DNA of 35,776 nucleotides from Candidatus Bathycorpusculum acetigenes (GCA_009781675.1 WQVG01000010.1:1-35776); one strand, 5' to 3'; shown: positions 24,873-34,084, numbered from the stretch's first letter. Notes: generated by a model from the letters alone, not told the origin. Numbers and translations are program-made.

Positions 24873-25958
24873 ATGACTAAGGGTATAGCTGTTGTTGCTA
24901 TCACACATCGCGGCGTTGAAACTGCGCTAAAAATCCAAAAAGCCCTCGATATTTGTGGTTTAGTCTCCACCGTTTATACTTCAAAAAAATATAGCCAACC
25001 CGGTGTCACAGTCATAGATACAAACCTCGCCGATTTTATAGAAGGCACCTACAGCAAAACAAATGCGCTTGTTGCGGTCATGGCAACAGGTATAACCATT
25101 CGCGCAGTTGCGCCTCTTCTGAAAAGTAAACTCACCGATCCTCCAGTCATAGGTGTGGATGCCACAGGCAAATTCGTCATAAGCCTTCTCTCGGGACATT
25201 TGGGCGGTGCAAACGATTTAGCCCAAACCATAGCCGCGGGCATTGGAGCCATTCCGGTTATAACCACCGCCTCTGATGCACTAGGTAAACAGAGCGCCGA
25301 TGAACTCGCTCGAACTATGCATCTAGCAATACAAAATCCCGACAGTCTCGTCGCAGTAAACTCTACGATAGTGAACGATGGACACATCACCGTGGTCTTA
25401 GTAGGCGACATTAAAATTCCACTAGAGGCCCTCAGTTGTTTTGATATCAAAAAGGCCCAAACCAGCACAGAAGCCATAAAGGTCATAGAGACCCATTACG
25501 ATGCAGGCATCATAATAACCAAAGAACCCATCGCAGGTACCAAATTCAGCAAGCCGCTCACCATACTAAGAGCCAAACGCATTGTAGTTGGCTTGGGCGC
25601 ACGCAAAGAGACACCTGCAGATGATATAGTTGTAGCCGTGGAAACAGCACTAGAGCAGATACATGTGCCGCTACAAAGAGTGACCGCTTTTGCAACTGTG
25701 GACATAAAACGCACCTCTCAGCCCATGTTGGATGCTGTGGAAAAGCTGGGGGCACCGCTTGAGTTTTTAAGTGCCGATGCACTTCGTTCAGTAACATGTG
25801 ATGATCTGTCGCCAGATTCAGCGATGGTTCAACAAAAAATCGGTGTTGGAGGAGTATGCGAACGAGCAGCATTACTGATAGCAGGAAACAATTCAAAGCT
25901 GATTCTCAAGAAAGTAAAACTAAAAGGGACAACAGTAGCAGTCGCCGAGGCAGAGTAA
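24873..25958 (+). CDS. cbiG: Cobalt-precorrin-5A hydrolase
   Basis: CbiG opens the delta-lactone ring of cobalt-precorrin-5A and releases acetaldehyde, the step that replaces oxygen-dependent ring contraction. The 361-aa protein has the N-terminal region (ATGITIRAVAPLLKSKLTDP, VISLLSGHLGGANDLAQ, ITTASDALGKQS) and the C-terminal CbiG domain (VVGLGARKETPADDIVVAVE, KRTSQPMLDAVEKLGAPLEF). Both halves are present and in the usual order. Its last 103 nt overlap the start of cbiH in another frame. Confidence 0.95.
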   Translation: MTKGIAVVAITHRGVETALKIQKALDICGLVSTVYTSKKYSQPGVTVIDTNLADFIEGTYSKTNALVAVMATGITIRAVAPLLKSKLTDPPVIGVDATGKFVISLLSGHLGGANDLAQTIAAGIGAIPVITTASDALGKQSADELARTMHLAIQNPDSLVAVNSTIVNDGHITVVLVGDIKIPLEALSCFDIKKAQTSTEAIKVIETHYDAGIIITKEPIAGTKFSKPLTILRAKRIVVGLGARKETPADDIVVAVETALEQIHVPLQRVTAFATVDIKRTSQPMLDAVEKLGAPLEFLSADALRSVTCDDLSPDSAMVQQKIGVGGVCERAALLIAGNNSKLILKKVKLKGTTVAVAEAE

Positions 25959-26680
25959 GTGTAGTCGGCATTGGACCTGGCAATGCGGAATACTTGACGC
26001 CTAAAGCCAGATCGGAAATTGAAACCGCTGATGTTGTTGTCGGCTATGGAACCTACATTAAACTTATCGAGAACATTATCAAAGAGGATACAGAAGTTAT
26101 TTCGGGTACTATGGGCAAAGAAGTTGAACGCGCCCAAATTGCAGTTGATAGCGCCAAAGCGGGTAAACAAGTCGTTATGGTATCTAGTGGCGATCCTGGT
26201 GTATACGGTATGGCAGGTGTTGTGCTTGAGGTAGCGGCCAAAGACTCAAACCCAGTGTCTGTAGAAGTTGTGCCTGGTGTAACTGCCGCTACAGCTACAT
26301 CTGCCATCTTAGGGGCACCATTGGTCAGCGATTTTGCAGTCATCAGCCTTAGCGACCTGTTGACACCTTGGGAAAAAATCGAGCATCGGCTAGAAGCTGT
26401 CTCACTAGCGGATATGTCCATTGTACTTTATAATCCGCAAAGCCAAGGACGCATCGAGCCACTGACAAAGGCTTATGAAATCATGCTCAAACACATTAAC
26501 CCCAAAACACCGGTGGGCATCGTGCGACAAGCAGGACGAGACGGGCAAACCAGCACCATCACAACACTCAAAGATATGCTCAACTGCAACATTGATATGG
26601 TCACAACCATAGTTATCGGTAACTCTGCCACTAAAATCATCAACGGAAAAATGGTTACAGCAAGAGGCTATGACCTCTAG
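25856..26680 (+). CDS. cbiH: Cobalt-factor III / precorrin-3B C17-methyltransferase
   Basis: CbiH methylates C17 and contracts the ring. Motifs are VSVVGIGPGNAEYLTPKA, VVMVSSGDPGVYGMAG, VVPGVTAATATSAILGAPL, and PVGIVRQAGRDGQ near the end. The family start would fall at about residue 35, but the only canonical upstream start in frame is ATG 25856. This gives a basic, Ser-rich N-terminal extension of about 34 residues inside a 103-nt overlap with cbiG. A non-canonical start at the GTA codons near 25950 cannot be excluded. It is the last gene of the rightward operon. Confidence 0.92.
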   Translation: MRTSSITDSRKQFKADSQESKTKRDNSSSRRGRVSVVGIGPGNAEYLTPKARSEIETADVVVGYGTYIKLIENIIKEDTEVISGTMGKEVERAQIAVDSAKAGKQVVMVSSGDPGVYGMAGVVLEVAAKDSNPVSVEVVPGVTAATATSAILGAPLVSDFAVISLSDLLTPWEKIEHRLEAVSLADMSIVLYNPQSQGRIEPLTKAYEIMLKHINPKTPVGIVRQAGRDGQTSTITTLKDMLNCNIDMVTTIVIGNSATKIINGKMVTARGYDL

Positions 26681-26707
26681 CACCTTGGCTATGTTATAGT
26701 TTCTCTA

Positions 26708-26785
26708 TCACCAATCAGAATGGTCTTCGGGTGTGGTCAGTGCCACAAGGGCAGATGAATCTACAACAACAGCTTTAGTGTCCAT
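26708..26785 (-). pseudogene. vapC: vapC toxin remnant (PIN domain N-terminus only)
   Basis: ATG at 26785 overlaps the end of the vapB-like frame, as in intact vapBC pairs. It gives 25 residues starting MDTKAVVVDSSALVAL, the first beta strand and catalytic Asp of a PIN-domain RNase, ending DHSDW then TGA. The sequence beyond runs into the 3' end of cbiH without any PIN continuation. The toxin is therefore truncated and surely inactive. Confidence 0.75.
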
Positions 26786-27000
26786 GGTCGCGGTCTTTTC
26801 GGATTATATCGGTTGCTAAGGAGGGTTTCCAATTTTTGTATATGTTTTTTCTATATTTGGTCGTGTCTGCTAAAGCCTGGTTTAATTTCTGCTTTTTCAC
26901 CATTTGCCTAATACATTCGGACGTCTTCGGCATAGCTTGTGTTGAGTTCTTGGGTGCTTTTTGCTTCCTTTGGAATCCGGATTGCAATTCCTTCACTCAT
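26775..27000 (-). pseudogene. vapB: vapB antitoxin remnant with frameshift
   Basis: From ATG 27000 the frame reads MSEGIAIRIPKEAKS and onward through AEDVRMY, then stops. In the next frame the antitoxin continues as IRQMVKKQKLNQALADTTKYRK and ends in RDRDHGH-like KDRDHGH just where vapC begins. Joining the two frames near 26910 restores a protein of about 75 aa with a VapB-type N-terminus and helical C-terminus. The shift equals a loss of 2 nt or a gain of 1 nt. Confidence 0.72.
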
Positions 27001-27208
27001 TTGCCTTCGCGTTAACATAACGTAAGCAAATTCATAAACTTATTATTAACAGAGCATTAACTGAAAACCTTCCGAAGAACGCTAAGTAACAGTTCGACCA
27101 TCATTCATATAGGAGACATATCAAAGAGGCGTTCAATTTCAAAGGAACGTTCACAACCCCACTGTTTTGTCCAATCAACTAGCCCAAAATCAAGCTCATT
27201 ACACGTTT

Positions 27209-27229
27209 ACCGTACGTTTATCGTACGGT
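27209..27229. promoter_or_regulatory. Perfect palindrome, operator candidate
   Basis: ACCGTACG and CGTACGGT form 8-bp arms around the spacer TTTAT. It lies between the dead vapB and the first putative RNA gene. The left side (TTTACCGTA at 27206-27214) matches the sequence in the hemA/amidotransferase divergent promoter. It may be an operator left from the vapBC promoter or a site for a regulator acting at both loci. Confidence 0.4.
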
Positions 27230-27274
27230 CATATCATTAAATAGAAGTGAATACCACCTTAAAGCAAGAGTTTG

Positions 27275-27407
27275 TGCGAACAATCTATCGTGGGTTTTTG
27301 TCCGGTTAGGAAATCCCAGACCCACGATAGACCCAGATTTCTCGACGGCCATCTATGATAGATTTTTGAGTTTTTGGTGTGACTCAGGTCTCTATCGACT
27401 CACCTCG
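27275..27407 (-). ncRNA. Putative structured RNA, copy 1
   Basis: No open frame of note is found here on either strand. Downstream of a minus-strand TATA box, the sequence can form a 5' hairpin (ACTCAC/GTGAGT, around 27399-27414) and, near the 3' end, a 12-bp perfect stem (27284-27295 with 27320-27331) closing an inner helix (CTGG/CCGG) with an A-rich bulge on one side. A 31-nt core (27321-27351) recurs in copy 2 at about 90% identity. Ends are estimates: the start is about 22 nt after the TATA box, the end just after the last stem. Function unknown. Confidence 0.5.
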
Positions 27408-27428
27408 TGAGTAAGGATAACCACGGCA

Positions 27429-27470
27429 CATATAAACTTTAGTTCAAGTTAAGTTAATAGTAAGTTGATC
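27429..27470 (-). promoter_or_regulatory. Promoter and two-half-site element of RNA copy 1
   Basis: Reading the minus strand: GATCAACTTA (27470-27461), 3 nt, TTAACTTAA (27457-27449), 12 nt, then TATA box TTTATATG (27436-27429). The distal half-site is 24 nt from the TATA box. The 29 bp at 27441-27469 match copy 2 at 26 positions, and both half-sites recur at the transporter/nitrogenase-like operon promoter. Confidence 0.6.
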
Positions 27471-27668
27471 TTTTTCAGGTTAACAGAAAAGAAAACAGGC
27501 AGACACAATCAACAACAAACAAACACAGACTCTTCACGTCGGAAAAGTTACAGACCAGTTAGTGGCACACAGCATAACAACAATTCTGGCGAAAAACCCA
27601 GAACACAAGAGTGCAAAAAGACCAACAAAGACACACGCCACAAATCAAGAAAAACATATGCAATCATG

Positions 27669-27808
27669 AAAAAAATTGTTGGATAGAACATATATGCTAT
27701 GTGGGTTCCCCGGTTTAGAAAACCGGGCCCACGATAGACTCAGGTTTCTCACGGCCACATGAGAGAGAGGTCACCCAATTGGGGTGGGATGTGCCTTGGG
27801 TTTATCTC
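27669..27808 (-). ncRNA. Putative structured RNA, copy 2
   Basis: A second copy lies about 405 bp from the first. It keeps the core (27728-27757) and the same 3' architecture: an outer stem (CTAT plus GTGGG pairing with CCCAC plus ATAG, one bulged base) around an inner 8-bp stem (27709-27716 with 27720-27727) that differs in sequence from copy 1. A 5' hairpin with CACCC/GGGTG arms also differs in sequence. On the minus strand it ends in a run of seven T (27675-27669), a plausible terminator. No protein-coding frame fits. Confidence 0.55.
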
Positions 27809-27830
27809 CATTCAAATACAGCCAACCACG

Positions 27831-27872
27831 TATATAAAATTTAGTTCAAGTTAAGTTAATGTTTAGTTGATA
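27831..27872 (-). promoter_or_regulatory. Promoter and two-half-site element of RNA copy 2
   Basis: Minus strand: a half-site matching GATCAACTTA at 8 of 10 positions (27872-27863), 3 nt, TTAACTTAA (27859-27851), 12 nt, TATA box TTTATATA (27838-27831), a near-perfect archaeal box A. Spacings equal those of copy 1. Confidence 0.6.
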
Positions 27873-28183
27873 ATATTTTGGTGACACAAAAAAAGAAAAG
27901 AGAACAAAACAAAAACCAAAAGCGCCGGCAAAGACAAAATAGATTCTGACACAGACACATCAAAGAATTGCCCATACAGAGCTAATCGGCAACAATAGAT
28001 CAACTAAAAAAGATAAGACAAAAACCCTTGCAAAATAAACAATCAACTATTGAACAAACGGTTCCATGCAACAAAATCTCAAACTTAGACACAACTATAC
28101 TACACTACAACAGCAACATTTTGAAGCCCTAAACAAGCAGGTATATCGCTTGTACTTAACAAAATCATAGGCACAATAAATAA
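27873..28183. other. A-rich intergenic stretch downstream of the NifD/K-like gene
   Basis: The plus strand is strongly purine/A-rich with few T, and neither strand has a credible gene. It would be the T-rich 3' untranslated region of the minus-strand operon ending at 28184, followed by the upstream flank of RNA copy 2. An isolated GATCAACTAA (27998-28007, plus orientation) resembles the regulatory half-site. Confidence 0.4.
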
Positions 28184-29506
28184 TCACCGCACATATTTCA
28201 CCATATTAAGTATATCTTCAATGATAGTCAGGACACCATTAAAACCCATTAAAGGACGATTTGTAAGGGTGACTCGTTCATAGTATGGAAAAGTTATAGG
28301 GATAAATTGTGGGGGATTTGAAAGTCTCAGAGAAACATTTTTTTCAATACTACTCCCTAAGAGTAATTTGGGTGTTGTTTTGTTAAAACAATCCAGCAAC
28401 TCATACTGGTCAGGGTTAACAAGTACAGAAGTGTCTAGCATATTAGCGGATAGATATTTTTTTATAGATTCAAAATTTTTTGTACCTACTTCTTTAATGC
28501 CCACAACAACAGGCAACATTCCCAAGTATTCGTAGAGAAAAGTTGTCAGAGCATAAACCTGTGAGGAATCGCCAAAAATAGCAAAGGGCATACCTCTGAG
28601 ACTACTAGTAAAAGAGAAGGCGTGGGCAAGAGCGGGATAACATTTTTTTCGGACACGACTGGATTCGTTGGTTATGGATTCGCTGGAGGTATCAAAAAAG
28701 TCGGCGACTGCTTTGAACCATGCTTCAGAGGCAGATAGACCATAGGGAGCCTGCAGACCTAAATTGATATTTGGGATACCATGTACAGTTTCTAGGTAAG
28801 AAACGATTCTGTCACCGTATTCTTCGTTGAGAACTAAGTTAAGTTCAGCTTGACTAGCTTTTTGTATGTTAGCTATAGATTCGCCTGCGCAGATGACAGA
28901 TACTGTTTGAATGCCAAGAAGTTTAAGTATCCGTTTGATTTCAGCGATGTCATTTTCCCAGTTATAATGAAAGAGTGTACTGCCGATTATGTTAACGGTT
29001 CGAGAGATTTTTTGATTGTTTCTATTTATTATACCATCCAGAATTTTGATGACTGCATCTTGGAATCCAGATGCATATGTTCCGGTGAAGCCTGTACTAT
29101 CGATGGCAACTGTTATGGGGTTAATGTTTGTGTTTTGGATGATGCGGGTTAAGTCATCACCGATAAGTGAGGTGCCTGAGTGATTGATGACACCTATGAT
29201 ACCGGGTTTGCTTTGTTCGAGCTGTTTTAGGGCTTGAGTGACTTTGGATTCACTACCATATATGAAGTCGGTCTCGTCTATGTAGGTGCAGGGGATTCTT
29301 GTTTGACCGAAATAGAAATCAGCAAAATAGTTGATGTCAACAGGTTTGGGGTGAGATGCCAATATACTTGACATGTAAGCGGGGTAGGTTTTGCAACCTA
29401 TGGGACCATTGAGAAGTGTACATGCTTCTTGAATGCCTTCAAAGGCGGCTATGGCGCCTATGAGAGAATCGGGACGGTGAGAAGCTTTTGAGGAATTATT
29501 CATCAT
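28184..29506 (-). CDS. Nitrogenase component 1-like protein (NifD/K family, second subunit)
   Basis: The product (about 440 aa) belongs to the oxidoreductase family of NifDK, BchNB and CfbD. Visible features, counted from the alternative TTG start at 29524, are [17 protein letters not shown] (Cys35, Cys44), [17 protein letters not shown], and [12 protein letters not shown], the family's IGDD turn. Of the three usual cluster-ligand cysteines of NifD only the middle one (GPIGC) is kept. The first position is in DSLIGA, and the third (before IGDD) is Ser/His. It is therefore probably the partner subunit of the fused NifD-like domain upstream, as BchB is to BchN. ATG 29506 overlaps the stop of the fusion gene in an ATGATGAATAA arrangement. 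Confidence 0.85.
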   Translation of the reverse strand: MMNNSSKASHRPDSLIGAIAAFEGIQEACTLLNGPIGCKTYPAYMSSILASHPKPVDINYFADFYFGQTRIPCTYIDETDFIYGSESKVTQALKQLEQSKPGIIGVINHSGTSLIGDDLTRIIQNTNINPITVAIDSTGFTGTYASGFQDAVIKILDGIINRNNQKISRTVNIIGSTLFHYNWENDIAEIKRILKLLGIQTVSVICAGESIANIQKASQAELNLVLNEEYGDRIVSYLETVHGIPNINLGLQAPYGLSASEAWFKAVADFFDTSSESITNESSRVRKKCYPALAHAFSFTSSLRGMPFAIFGDSSQVYALTTFLYEYLGMLPVVVGIKEVGTKNFESIKKYLSANMLDTSVLVNPDQYELLDCFNKTTPKLLLGSSIEKNVSLRLSNPPQFIPITFPYYERVTLTNRPLMGFNGVLTIIEDILNMVKYVR

Positions 29507-31655
29507 ATCGCCAGCCTTCGACAAAAGGGATTTTTAATTTCAAGTTGAGCTCTTTAGCATAGTCTAATCCAATGTTAAAACCATACGGGGGGAGTACTGG
29601 GAAGGAGACACAAGGAATATCTGTGGTTAGAGTACGAGCAGATAAAATAAAATCGGGATGATTCAAACATACCGCTTTTTCTATGTAGTCTGCTGTATAG
29701 TTTGCTTCGAGTTTAGGTAGTGTTCTCTCTTCGGGGGCGAATATGTTAAAGGCGTTAATTTGGGTTACTTCAACGTCTAGAGCACTTAGGGTAGAGTGTA
29801 GCCAGTCGATGTTAGCTCCGTTGGAATTGATTAAAGCTTTCTTTCCTGCAAAACGCGGTTTTAATTGTTCTATTTCTTTTTTGTATGTTGTTTGGGCTTC
29901 TGTGATAAGTTTTTCTGCCAAGGCTTCTTTACCAAATCTTTGTGCAACCGTACGAGTGAACTTGACGGTCTGTTCAAAGCCGATCGGCATTGGAATTTGG
30001 AGTGTTTGGGTACCGAAGTGTTTGTCTAAAAATGTGCAAAGGGCATCGATTGTCGGTCCGTTTGTTGCAGGCAAGTTAACTTTTGCTTTTTTGAAGTTTT
30101 TTATTTCATCTATGTTGGTTTGTCTGATGTAGCGGCAGTTTATTTTTATGCCTAAGGCGGTTAAGATGTGATTTATTGTTTGAAAGTTTTGGTTAGCGGT
30201 GGTAGCGAGGTTTTGTTCGCCAATGAGGTTTACAGTGTCATCGAGGGGGTTAAGGGTTTTGTCTATGAATTGTTCTGCGATTAACTGACAGGCAGTAAGC
30301 AGACCTGAATAGAAGTCTCCGCCCATTACGCCATCGGAGGGAATGTGGAGGATTCTTTGGTTGTTTGTGTTTAATTTTGATATTAGCGAGTTTATGTCGT
30401 CGCCAATTAATCCTGCAGTGCAGGCGGTTATTAGAAAAATCGGTTGTGTGGGAAACCTTTTTTTGATATACATTAAGCTGTCTTCTATGTTTTTTGTTCC
30501 GCCAAATATCACGTCGGTTTCCTGCATATTTGTGCATAGGAGGTTGGGAAGATCTATGGGATATGTGTCAGGGGGTACTTTTTGGTGTATGCAGTAGCTA
30601 ATGTAGGCGCAACCTTGAGGGGAATCCATCAGAGCGGTCGCATCGTTGATTTGATTTATGATGTTATAGGCACCAGTGAGTGAGCAACCATATACGGGTA
30701 TACGTTCCTTTGGAGTTAGGGTTTGAGCGGTTGGTTTGTTTGCAGTGTTATTTTTTGAGTTAGTGGTGTTTTGGCTGGTTGTTTGTTTGGGGGGGTTATT
30801 GTTTATTGGGGTTTGAGTGGGATGGGGAGGGTTTATTTGGGGTTTTGTGTTATAGCAGAATTCGTGGAGGAAGTCTTCGAGTTCTGTTTCTGAGAGGGGG
30901 ATGGGTATTACGGGGTTTGAGTGGTGTTCGATGTGGTTGGCGATTGTTGAGTAGATGTTGGCTAGTTCAGTGTTGGGAGCAAATTCTAGGATGGTTTTAG
31001 AGTTAAGTTCTGCTTGGGGAATGAGTTCACTGCGGGGGATAAAGGCGATTAGTTGGGTGCCTATTTTTTTAGCAAATTCTTCTAACACTTGGCGTTCATT
31101 GTTTGTTCCTCGTTGGTTGCCTATTATGCCGCCGAGTTTCCCATGGGTGGATGTGAATCTTTGCAGACCTTTTGCTATGTTGTTGGCCGCATAGATGGAT
31201 GCTATTTCGCCTGATGATACAATGTATATTTCGTCGGCGTATCCTTCTCGCATTGGAACAGCAAAGCCGCCACAGACAACGTCGCCTAGGACATCGAAGA
31301 ATACGTAGTCAAATTGATTGGTGTCTAGACCTTGGTCTTTGAGGAGTTGGAGGGTTTGAATTATGCCCCTGCCAGCGCAGCCTACGCCTGGTTCGGGACC
31401 TCCAGATTCGATGCATTTTACTTGGTTATAGCCAGTCAGCATCACTGTATCAAGGGAGACTACGCCAGTTCGGGTTAGTTGTTCAAGTACTGTTGTTTGT
31501 GTGAAGCCTCCTAGGAGTAGACGAGCTGAGTCGTGTTTAGGGTCGCAACCTATTTGGAGGATTTTTTTACCCTTCAAGGATAGTGCGGCGATAACATTAG
31601 AGATGGTTGTGGATTTGCCGATGCCGCCTTTGCCATAAAAAGCGATGCCTTTCAA
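29496..31655 (-). CDS. NifH-NifD-like fusion (nitrogenase-superfamily reductase plus catalytic subunit)
   Basis: The 719-aa protein joins two normally separate components. Residues 1-270 are a NifH/BchL-type iron protein: P-loop [10 protein letters not shown] (8-17), DPKHDS, and the [4Fe-4S] ligands Cys93 ([12 protein letters not shown]) and Cys128 ([11 protein letters not shown]). Residues 272-316 are a Pro/Asn/Thr-rich linker. Residues 320-719 are NifD-like with all three cluster cysteines: Cys324 (YGCSLTGA), Cys349 (SPQGCAY) and Cys412 ([11 protein letters not shown]). It should couple ATP hydrolysis to low-potential reduction of a substrate that is not known. The TTG start overlaps the ABC ATPase stop (TTGA) and has GGAG upstream. 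Confidence 0.88.
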   Translation of the reverse strand: MKGIAFYGKGGIGKSTTISNVIAALSLKGKKILQIGCDPKHDSARLLLGGFTQTTVLEQLTRTGVVSLDTVMLTGYNQVKCIESGGPEPGVGCAGRGIIQTLQLLKDQGLDTNQFDYVFFDVLGDVVCGGFAVPMREGYADEIYIVSSGEIASIYAANNIAKGLQRFTSTHGKLGGIIGNQRGTNNERQVLEEFAKKIGTQLIAFIPRSELIPQAELNSKTILEFAPNTELANIYSTIANHIEHHSNPVIPIPLSETELEDFLHEFCYNTKPQINPPHPTQTPINNNPPKQTTSQNTTNSKNNTANKPTAQTLTPKERIPVYGCSLTGAYNIINQINDATALMDSPQGCAYISYCIHQKVPPDTYPIDLPNLLCTNMQETDVIFGGTKNIEDSLMYIKKRFPTQPIFLITACTAGLIGDDINSLISKLNTNNQRILHIPSDGVMGGDFYSGLLTACQLIAEQFIDKTLNPLDDTVNLIGEQNLATTANQNFQTINHILTALGIKINCRYIRQTNIDEIKNFKKAKVNLPATNGPTIDALCTFLDKHFGTQTLQIPMPIGFEQTVKFTRTVAQRFGKEALAEKLITEAQTTYKKEIEQLKPRFAGKKALINSNGANIDWLHSTLSALDVEVTQINAFNIFAPEERTLPKLEANYTADYIEKAVCLNHPDFILSARTLTTDIPCVSFPVLPPYGFNIGLDYAKELNLKLKIPFVEGWRYDE

Positions 31656-32986
31656 TGACTAATCTCCTTTAGTTCAGCTATCACTGTCGTTATCGGTGGA
31701 GGGGAAATCGTTTTGTTGGGGACATGTTTTTTGGCTAAACAATTGAGTGTAGCCAAGAGGGTGGTTTCATCTTTAACTGAGGTTATGCCTTTGTTTTTGA
31801 GGAGTTGGATTTTTTCTTGTGCTTGGCCTTTTGTGTAATCCCGTAACCCTATGAGGCAGGTATATTCATCTAACATAAAAGTAGGGATGCCTTGTTCGAC
31901 AGCATAGAGGGCTGCGTCTAGATTTTTAATGTTACCGTAGCCGTATGGGAAAGAGGTTACGATAACGAAATCGGCTTTTTTTATTAATTGCAGGTTATTG
32001 TTGTGGGCAGTTTCACTGATTGGAGACATGGGGGCTTCGATTGTTATGGGTATTTTTAGAAAGTTTGCGGTTTCTTGGTCTGTATCGAGCAGGTTTAAGA
32101 CTCCTGCAGTTACGTTGTAGCCGTCGTCGATTAGTTGTTTCATAAGTGAGCTACCGCTTCCTGCTCCGCAGATTATATGGATAGTTAAGCTACGTTTGGG
32201 TGCTTCATGGTTAATTGATAGAGGAATTATGTATGGTGTTTTTGTTATGGAATTTTGCTTTATGATGGTGTCTATGTTAAAAATTGTTTTAATGTTTTCG
32301 CTTGTTAAGATATCGGTATTTCCGGTAGCGACTATTTTTCCGTTTTTTAATAGTATCAAAGAGTCACAGTATCGTGCGGCAAGGTTAAAATCGTGAAATA
32401 CGCCTACAACTACGAGTTTTTTATCTTCACATAATCGTTTGAGCAGATCCATTATTTCGAGTTGGTTGGCTACATCAAGAAAGGTAGTAGGTTCATCAAG
32501 GAGTAGTACTTGTGGTTCTTGGGCTAGGGCTCGGCTTATAATGATACGCTGGCGTTCGCCTCCGCTTAATTCAGTTATTAAGCGGTCTTGGAGGTGCAAT
32601 GTTCCGGTATAAGCCATTGCGTTTTTTGCGATAGCTACGTCTTTTTCGCCCTCTATGGCAAAACGGGAAAGATGCGGCGAACGCCCCATTAATACCACAT
32701 CTATGGCAGTAAAGCTAAATGCAACAGTGGTTCCTTGGGAGACAACTGCCATTTGTTTAGCTACATCTATGGCTTTCATGTCATAGATATCTTGGTCTTG
32801 GAGAAGGATTGTACCTACTTTGGGTTTTAGGGTATGGCTTATGCTTTTGAGTAAAGTTGTTTTCCCTGACCCATTAGGTCCAAGAATGCCTACGAATTGC
32901 CCAGTTTGTGTGTGAAGGCTGATGTTTTCAATGATTTTTATTGATTCGTAATAGCAATCTATGTTGTTTACTTTTAATTCTACCAT
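31652..32986 (-). CDS. FecE/BtuD-type ABC transporter ATPase with extra C-terminal domain
   Basis: Residues 1-255 are a complete ABC ATPase of the iron-siderophore/heme/cobalamin class: Walker [10 protein letters not shown] (36-44), Q-loop VVSQG, signature [10 protein letters not shown] (139-148), Walker [10 protein letters not shown] (160-168) and the switch His in GVFHDFN. Residues 262-444 form an added Rossmann-like domain ([57 protein letters not shown]) that I cannot name. GTG 32995 is an alternative start, but ATG 32986 with GTGAT upstream gives the family N-terminus. It lies between the permease and the NifHD fusion, overlapping the latter. Confidence 0.9.
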   Translation of the reverse strand: MVELKVNNIDCYYESIKIIENISLHTQTGQFVGILGPNGSGKTTLLKSISHTLKPKVGTILLQDQDIYDMKAIDVAKQMAVVSQGTTVAFSFTAIDVVLMGRSPHLSRFAIEGEKDVAIAKNAMAYTGTLHLQDRLITELSGGERQRIIISRALAQEPQVLLLDEPTTFLDVANQLEIMDLLKRLCEDKKLVVVGVFHDFNLAARYCDSLILLKNGKIVATGNTDILTSENIKTIFNIDTIIKQNSITKTPYIIPLSINHEAPKRSLTIHIICGAGSGSSLMKQLIDDGYNVTAGVLNLLDTDQETANFLKIPITIEAPMSPISETAHNNNLQLIKKADFVIVTSFPYGYGNIKNLDAALYAVEQGIPTFMLDEYTCLIGLRDYTKGQAQEKIQLLKNKGITSVKDETTLLATLNCLAKKHVPNKTISPPPITTVIAELKEISH

Positions 32987-32995
32987 GTTTATCAC

Positions 32996-34084
32996 TTATG
33001 AAGCATCAACTTTTTTCTTTCTTCGCATAAGATAGAGGAAAAATGGTCCGCCGCAAACGGCAGTTATTACACCAACAGGTAACTCTGAGGGCGCTATTAC
33101 GATTCTTGCCAAAGTGTCACATAGCACAAGAAAAGTAGCACCCATTAAAGCGGATGCGATTATTAGAATTCGATGGTCAGGAGAAAATAGCAAACGAGCC
33201 AAGTGGGGAATGATTAGGCCTACAAACGCGATTAATCCACCGACTGACACAGCTGCGGCGGTTACAAACGCACTAGCTACTAGGAGAATTTTTTTCAGTC
33301 TTTCAAGATCTACGCCTAAATGAGTAGATTCAGATTCGCCAAGTGAGAGAAGATTTAGGTCACGGGCAAACATATAGATGACCACAGAACCGCCTATTAT
33401 AAAGAGCAGTGCATTCCAAAAGTCAGACCACATTGTGTATGAGAAGCTACCCATAAGCCAGAAAGATGTCTGGCGAAATTTATCAGGAAACAGGGAATGA
33501 TACGCGTTAACAATCGCGCCAAACAAAATACTGACAGCGATACCTGAGAGAAGGAGAGTTTGCACCGGAACTTTATTTCCCACTCTTGAGAGGGCATATA
33601 CGCCAAACACTGTTAACAAACAACCTACGAACGCAAAAAGCGGCATCGTGCTTATGCCCAATACAGTTATGCTAACTCCAAGAATAACAGAAGATGTTGC
33701 ACCCAAAGCTGCTCCGGATGAGGCCCCGATTGTATAGGGGTCAGCCATTGGATTTCTAAACAGCCCTTGATAGGCGGCTCCTGCAATAGATAAACCAGCG
33801 CCCACAAGCGCGGCACATAAAGCCCTTGGAAAACGCACCTGAAGAATCAGCGCGGTTTCAATTGGTGAAACTGGAAAATCAACTAATCGGTTAAGTCCAG
33901 GGATATTTGTGAGAAACGCGCCAAGTATATTGGAAACGGGAATGTTGACATAACCTACACCTATAGATAGTAATATAGAACAAACTAATAGTCCAAAAAG
34001 CCCCAGAGCAATAAAGCGCCAGTTTTTGGTTTTTTGAGGGGAAATTAATTTTTTTAAAATGGTTGATTTAAGGTTATTCAACAT
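32996..34084 (-). CDS. FecCD/BtuC-family ABC transporter permease
   Basis: The 362-aa protein has about ten hydrophobic segments, as usual for permeases importing Fe-siderophores, heme or vitamin B12. The family signature GAAYQGLFRNPMADPYTIGASSGAALGA is present near residues 105-135, and GLIAFVGLIIPHLARLLFSPDHR near 285-310 is the ATPase-coupling region. The substrate cannot be told from the sequence. ATG 34084 has GAGGAG about 12 nt upstream. It follows the binding-protein gene by 35 nt. Confidence 0.93.
   Translation of the reverse strand: MLNNLKSTILKKLISPQKTKNWRFIALGLFGLLVCSILLSIGVGYVNIPVSNILGAFLTNIPGLNRLVDFPVSPIETALILQVRFPRALCAALVGAGLSIAGAAYQGLFRNPMADPYTIGASSGAALGATSSVILGVSITVLGISTMPLFAFVGCLLTVFGVYALSRVGNKVPVQTLLLSGIAVSILFGAIVNAYHSLFPDKFRQTSFWLMGSFSYTMWSDFWNALLFIIGGSVVIYMFARDLNLLSLGESESTHLGVDLERLKKILLVASAFVTAAAVSVGGLIAFVGLIIPHLARLLFSPDHRILIIASALMGATFLVLCDTLARIVIAPSELPVGVITAVCGGPFFLYLMRRKKKVDAS

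Noticed and set aside
27465-27686. 73-codon plus-strand frame between the two RNA copies
   Set aside because: It has low-complexity Lys/Gln/Asn/Thr composition, no ribosome site, and overlaps the copy 1 regulatory element and the copy 2 terminator run.
27200-27872. CRISPR-like repeats
   Set aside because: Only two copies of the repeated core exist, about 405 bp apart, with no regular spacers or cas genes.
28184-31655. Assignment as CfbC/CfbD of coenzyme F430 synthesis
   Set aside because: CfbCD are separate proteins and CfbD is a homodimer. Here there is a fusion plus a second diverged subunit, an importer in the operon, and no cfbE or mcr in the window. It is not fully excluded.
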